NCBI RefSeq assembly: GCF_052324685.1
Contig: NC_135212.1
Coordinates: 49,238,898-49,302,897 of the forward strand
Length of the DNA stretch: 64,000 nucleotides
Reading direction: 5' to 3'
Source of the DNA: Brachyhypopomus gauderio
Taxonomy: Eukaryota > Chordata > Actinopteri > Gymnotiformes > Hypopomidae
The notes under the pieces were generated by a model that searched no databases, had not been told where the DNA came from, and was given only the letters and a program-made list of their open reading frames with translations. A program made the position numbers and the translations under genes. Numbering within the stretch: the first letter of the stretch is position 1; every line of letters starts with the position of its first letter. This document shows, piece after piece, positions 61,232 through 64,000 of the stretch.

Positions 61232-63336
61232 GGCTAGAAACTTGCTGTTGAGAGAAAAGTCTGAATGAAAAGTCCCTCGAGATACTTCCCTTATGGTTCC
61301 GATTCGGCCGGTCTAATTTGAGGTTACCAAACCACGTGACCGTTTACGTCATTGGCCGTTTACGTTTTCTGAAATGTAAAAATAACTTTTTACATGACTA
61401 TAGCTCTTTTTAAAAATAGCATGCATTGTTTCTTCATATGTGTTAAGTTGGCACTGAATCACGGATTACTAGAGTTCCACGAGCAAAATAGTCATTGTCA
61501 AACTATTTTAGCCGTTAGTGTCCAAACAGGGACATATTGAAAGTTTGACACTTCTACAATTACATACAGGTTAGAAGATAAACAACCGTTTATTCAGTCC
61601 TTCTCCGTCTTCCACGTACACGGATGAAGGACAACACATCTTGAAATGAAGTCTGAACATTGTGGTTTAAATTCCACCATCTCTCTCCTCTCAGTTCATT
61701 TTGTCAAAACGTCCTTTCCTCACAGTTATTAAGGCTTAAAAAAACATCTGTTGTGACTGAAGACTTCGCCAGACAAAATTGGATAGAAATATGACTGATT
61801 TATAACTGTGGATTTCCTAAATTGTAGATTATACCTTTGATGTCAATGCTAGAATTATGGCAGCAAAATGTAGCTAAATCTCATAACTTCATTAATCACA
61901 AGTTACATATCTACAGAGTACATATTTTTGTAACGTTTTGTTTTACAGTGTAAAAATACAATGTGACTGTAACTGAAAGATTAGAGGGCGGACACACAAA
62001 CGCTGAGAAGAGCATGATTTATTCAGGCCCATAGTCATATAGAGCCATATTCATTAAGACGGTCCAAAGTCGTAAAGGTTGTAAAGATAAATCTGAGACA
62101 GAAACACGACAAACACGAACAACAGGTTTTGACACATTTTAGACAGGGAGATAAAATAGACATAAACCAAACGTACACTGTGGATAATAACCCAAAGACT
62201 GAACACTGCCACTGAGTAACCAGATAGCTGTAACATAGCCGATGTCAAATCATCGACTGAAACAAATACCAGCAACGAAACAAAGAAAATACTGGTTTTA
62301 AAAAGACAGGAATAGCAAGGGCACTAAACTAGAAAAAGGTGACGACGATTAAAAGGGGGCGTGGTTACAAAATGACGGGCGGGAACAACAAGAGCGCGTG
62401 GAAAACCATAACAAAAGCACGTGGAACGAGAAAACCAAGAAACAAGAGACGTGATCGGTGGAGACCGGGCTAACCGTGACCGGGCTAACAGTGGCAGTAA
62501 CGTTACGCCGTGCTTTCGGATATGCAATATCGTTTTTCACTGAGTGAAATAAATCACTACAATTGTTTACTGTGAATAATTACTCTCAGTAATCACTAAG
62601 GTATGAAACATGAATCACAGCTGCGATACAGGTATCTGCCACCAAATAACTTGCTGCAAAGTTTTTTTTTCTAGAATAGCTGATAATTGTATTGACGGTA
62701 AGGTGAAATTGCCAAAAAATTGTTATCTATTTTAAATGGGCTGCCCAATTGCACTAGCTTGGTATTAAGAACATTTCCAAATATTACATGGAACAATTAT
62801 GAAACAAATAGATATAGTATGTTAAGACCTGCATTTTGTATTTGGAATTTAGAGTAGCCTAAGCACGTAATTCTACCTTCCTATAAATACTTATTCTGTA
62901 TTAAACATATCAGTGCCAAAGAACAAATTATTCAGTCAGACTTTGTTGTTTCATTGATATGATAATCTGCATTTGAAAGTACAGAGTAATATATAACAAT
63001 AACAGTATTACTGCCAGTGCTACTGGTATTTTCTCATTTGAAGTGTTTTGTGTTTTGTATGTTATGTTAATGAGTCAACTTATAAATTGTGCAACTCACC
63101 ATGTAAGGACATTGTATTAAAAGTTATATTTCCATATCTAGAAGAATGTGATTCCTTTTGACTTGAGTTGGTAAACTGGTGTTACATTTTTATATTGCTG
63201 TAATAAAAAACTACAGAAAAGTATCATTTGAGATTTTGCTTTATTATTCTTAATGTTGGACTTTGTGTTGAAGGAGATACATATATATCAAAGGGATTTA
63301 TGTAATCCACTGATTTGAAGTGATTGTGGCTGTACC
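61232..63336. other. MSRB1 upstream region
   Basis: The first few hundred bases should hold the MSRB1 promoter and 5' UTR. No further exon was recognised on either strand. An LTR-like tract at 61985-62510 is listed separately. Confidence 0.55.
61985..62510 (-). mobile_element. probable decayed solo LTR
   Basis: Read on the minus strand, the stretch has features I associate with fish LTRs: ggttttccacgcgctcttgt, then aaccacgccccc, and later a gcctgaataaatcatgctct poly(A)-type signal followed by a GC-richer end. Exact borders and target duplication were not found, and no internal region or genes are present. Old, by the absence of clear ends. Confidence 0.4.
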
Positions 63337-63829
63337 TGTCACGGTGAGGAGGCCGGGTCGCCACCAGAGGGCGCGCATCCCGGCCAGCAGCCGATCCCAG
63401 CACACACCCCCGCGCACGCAACCACTCCCACAGTCACAATCACCATCATACTGAACACCTGTTTCTTATTTACTTTGCTCTTCTTAAGCCCGCAGGTCGT
63501 CTGGTCCAGTGCTGCACATTGCCGCTACATGAGTGTCTCTGGTCTCTGCCACTGCGTTTCCTACCTGCGTGCGCGCTAAGAGCTTTACCTTGCATCACTT
63601 GCAGTGTGTGCGTTACGAGCCTTACTAGTGTGCGCTACGAGCTTTACCTTGCATCACTTATAGTGTGTGCGCTAAGACCTTTACTGGTGTGTGCTACGGG
63701 CTTTACCTTGCATCACTTGCAGTGTGTGCGCTAAGAGCTTTACTGGTTTGGTTGCCATGGACAATAAACATCCTTCTGTTCAACCGTCTCCGGCGGCCTC
63801 TGTCCCGACACCTCCGGCGTCACAGTACC
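63332..63829 (+). mobile_element. solo LTR with 5-bp target duplication
   Basis: The LTR spans 63337-63824 (488 bases), from tgtcacggtgaggaggcc to ctccggcgtcaca, with the direct repeat gtacc at 63332-63336 and 63825-63829. It holds a poly(A)-type caataaaca near 63760. Only one LTR is present and no internal region, consistent with recombination between two LTRs. The clean ends and duplication suggest it is not very old. Probably Ty3/Gypsy or ERV-type. Confidence 0.8.
63582..63755 (+). repeat. 59-bp tandem repeat inside the solo LTR
   Basis: The word gctttaccttgcatcactt recurs at 63582, 63641 and 63700, so the period is 59 bases over nearly three copies with some divergence. Such internal repeats are common in LTR U3 regions. 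Confidence 0.85.
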
Positions 63830-64000
63830 TGTTAAACTGTTTGAATAAATAGGCCTAAATAAACTGATAGGAAAATAATCTAATAATAGCATAAATAGCA
63901 AAAATTGTAAATACTCAAGAGTACTTTCATAAAGGGCTGTATTTGGTTTAAAATATGTCTATTATAATTTAAAGTTGTAATCTATTGTGAATTTCACATC

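Overview
The window looks like nuclear DNA of a teleost fish. It carries intron-rich vertebrate genes with canonical GT-AG splice sites, long CA/GT microsatellites, several hAT and Tc1/mariner relics, and LTR copies of a kind common in fish. Nothing bacterial, viral-genomic or organellar was seen. I think an otophysan-type teleost is plausible but cannot prove it. The genes are mostly those found on human chromosome 16p13.3, packed into 62 kb.

Layout: (1) 1.4-5.8 kb, minus strand: the 5' part of E4F1, a zinc-finger transcription factor/E3 ligase; its 3' exons lie outside the left edge. (2) 6.96-12.44 kb, minus: HEXD, a family GH20 hexosaminidase, here with an N-terminal membrane anchor. (3) 14.4-20.5 kb, plus: CIAO3 (NARFL), a cytosolic Fe-S assembly factor, complete in 11 exons. 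(4) 21.4-23.4 kb, minus: HAGHL. (5) 25.0-27.9 kb, minus: HAGH (mitochondrial/cytosolic glyoxalase II). HAGHL and HAGH are tandem paralogues with the same exon lengths. (6) 28.27-28.95 kb, plus: FAHD1, intronless, head-to-head with HAGH. (7) 34.65-48.73 kb, minus: a heparan sulfate 3-O-sulfotransferase, best read as HS3ST6, two exons split by a 13-kb intron. (8) 59.49-61.23 kb, minus: MSRB1, a selenoprotein with an in-frame UGA and a recognisable SECIS element in its 3' UTR.

The rest is intronic or intergenic DNA rich in repeats. Most notable are a 2.1-kb non-autonomous LTR element with two LTRs that look identical and a 5-bp target duplication (37.68-39.80 kb), apparently set inside an older Tc1-like copy; a solo LTR with target duplication (63.34-63.82 kb); two hAT elements with perfect 8-bp target duplications (10.4 kb in a HEXD intron, 60.7 kb in MSRB1 intron 1); a Tc1-type MITE in CIAO3 intron 9; a LINE relic in E4F1; a purine-strand minisatellite (57.1-57.9 kb); and two long GT tracts (51.8-52.4 kb).

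No operon-like relation is expected. Thematically, HAGH and HAGHL (methylglyoxal detoxification), FAHD1 (mitochondrial acylpyruvate/oxaloacetate handling), CIAO3 (Fe-S assembly) and MSRB1 (methionine sulfoxide repair) are metabolic and redox housekeeping genes. HEXD and HS3ST6 act on glycans. I found no clearly new multi-gene system. The points most worth a second look are the tandem HAGH pair, the anchored HEXD with one splice junction that does not keep frame, the GC-AG intron in E4F1, and a protein-like reading frame at 54.07-54.35 kb that I cannot name.
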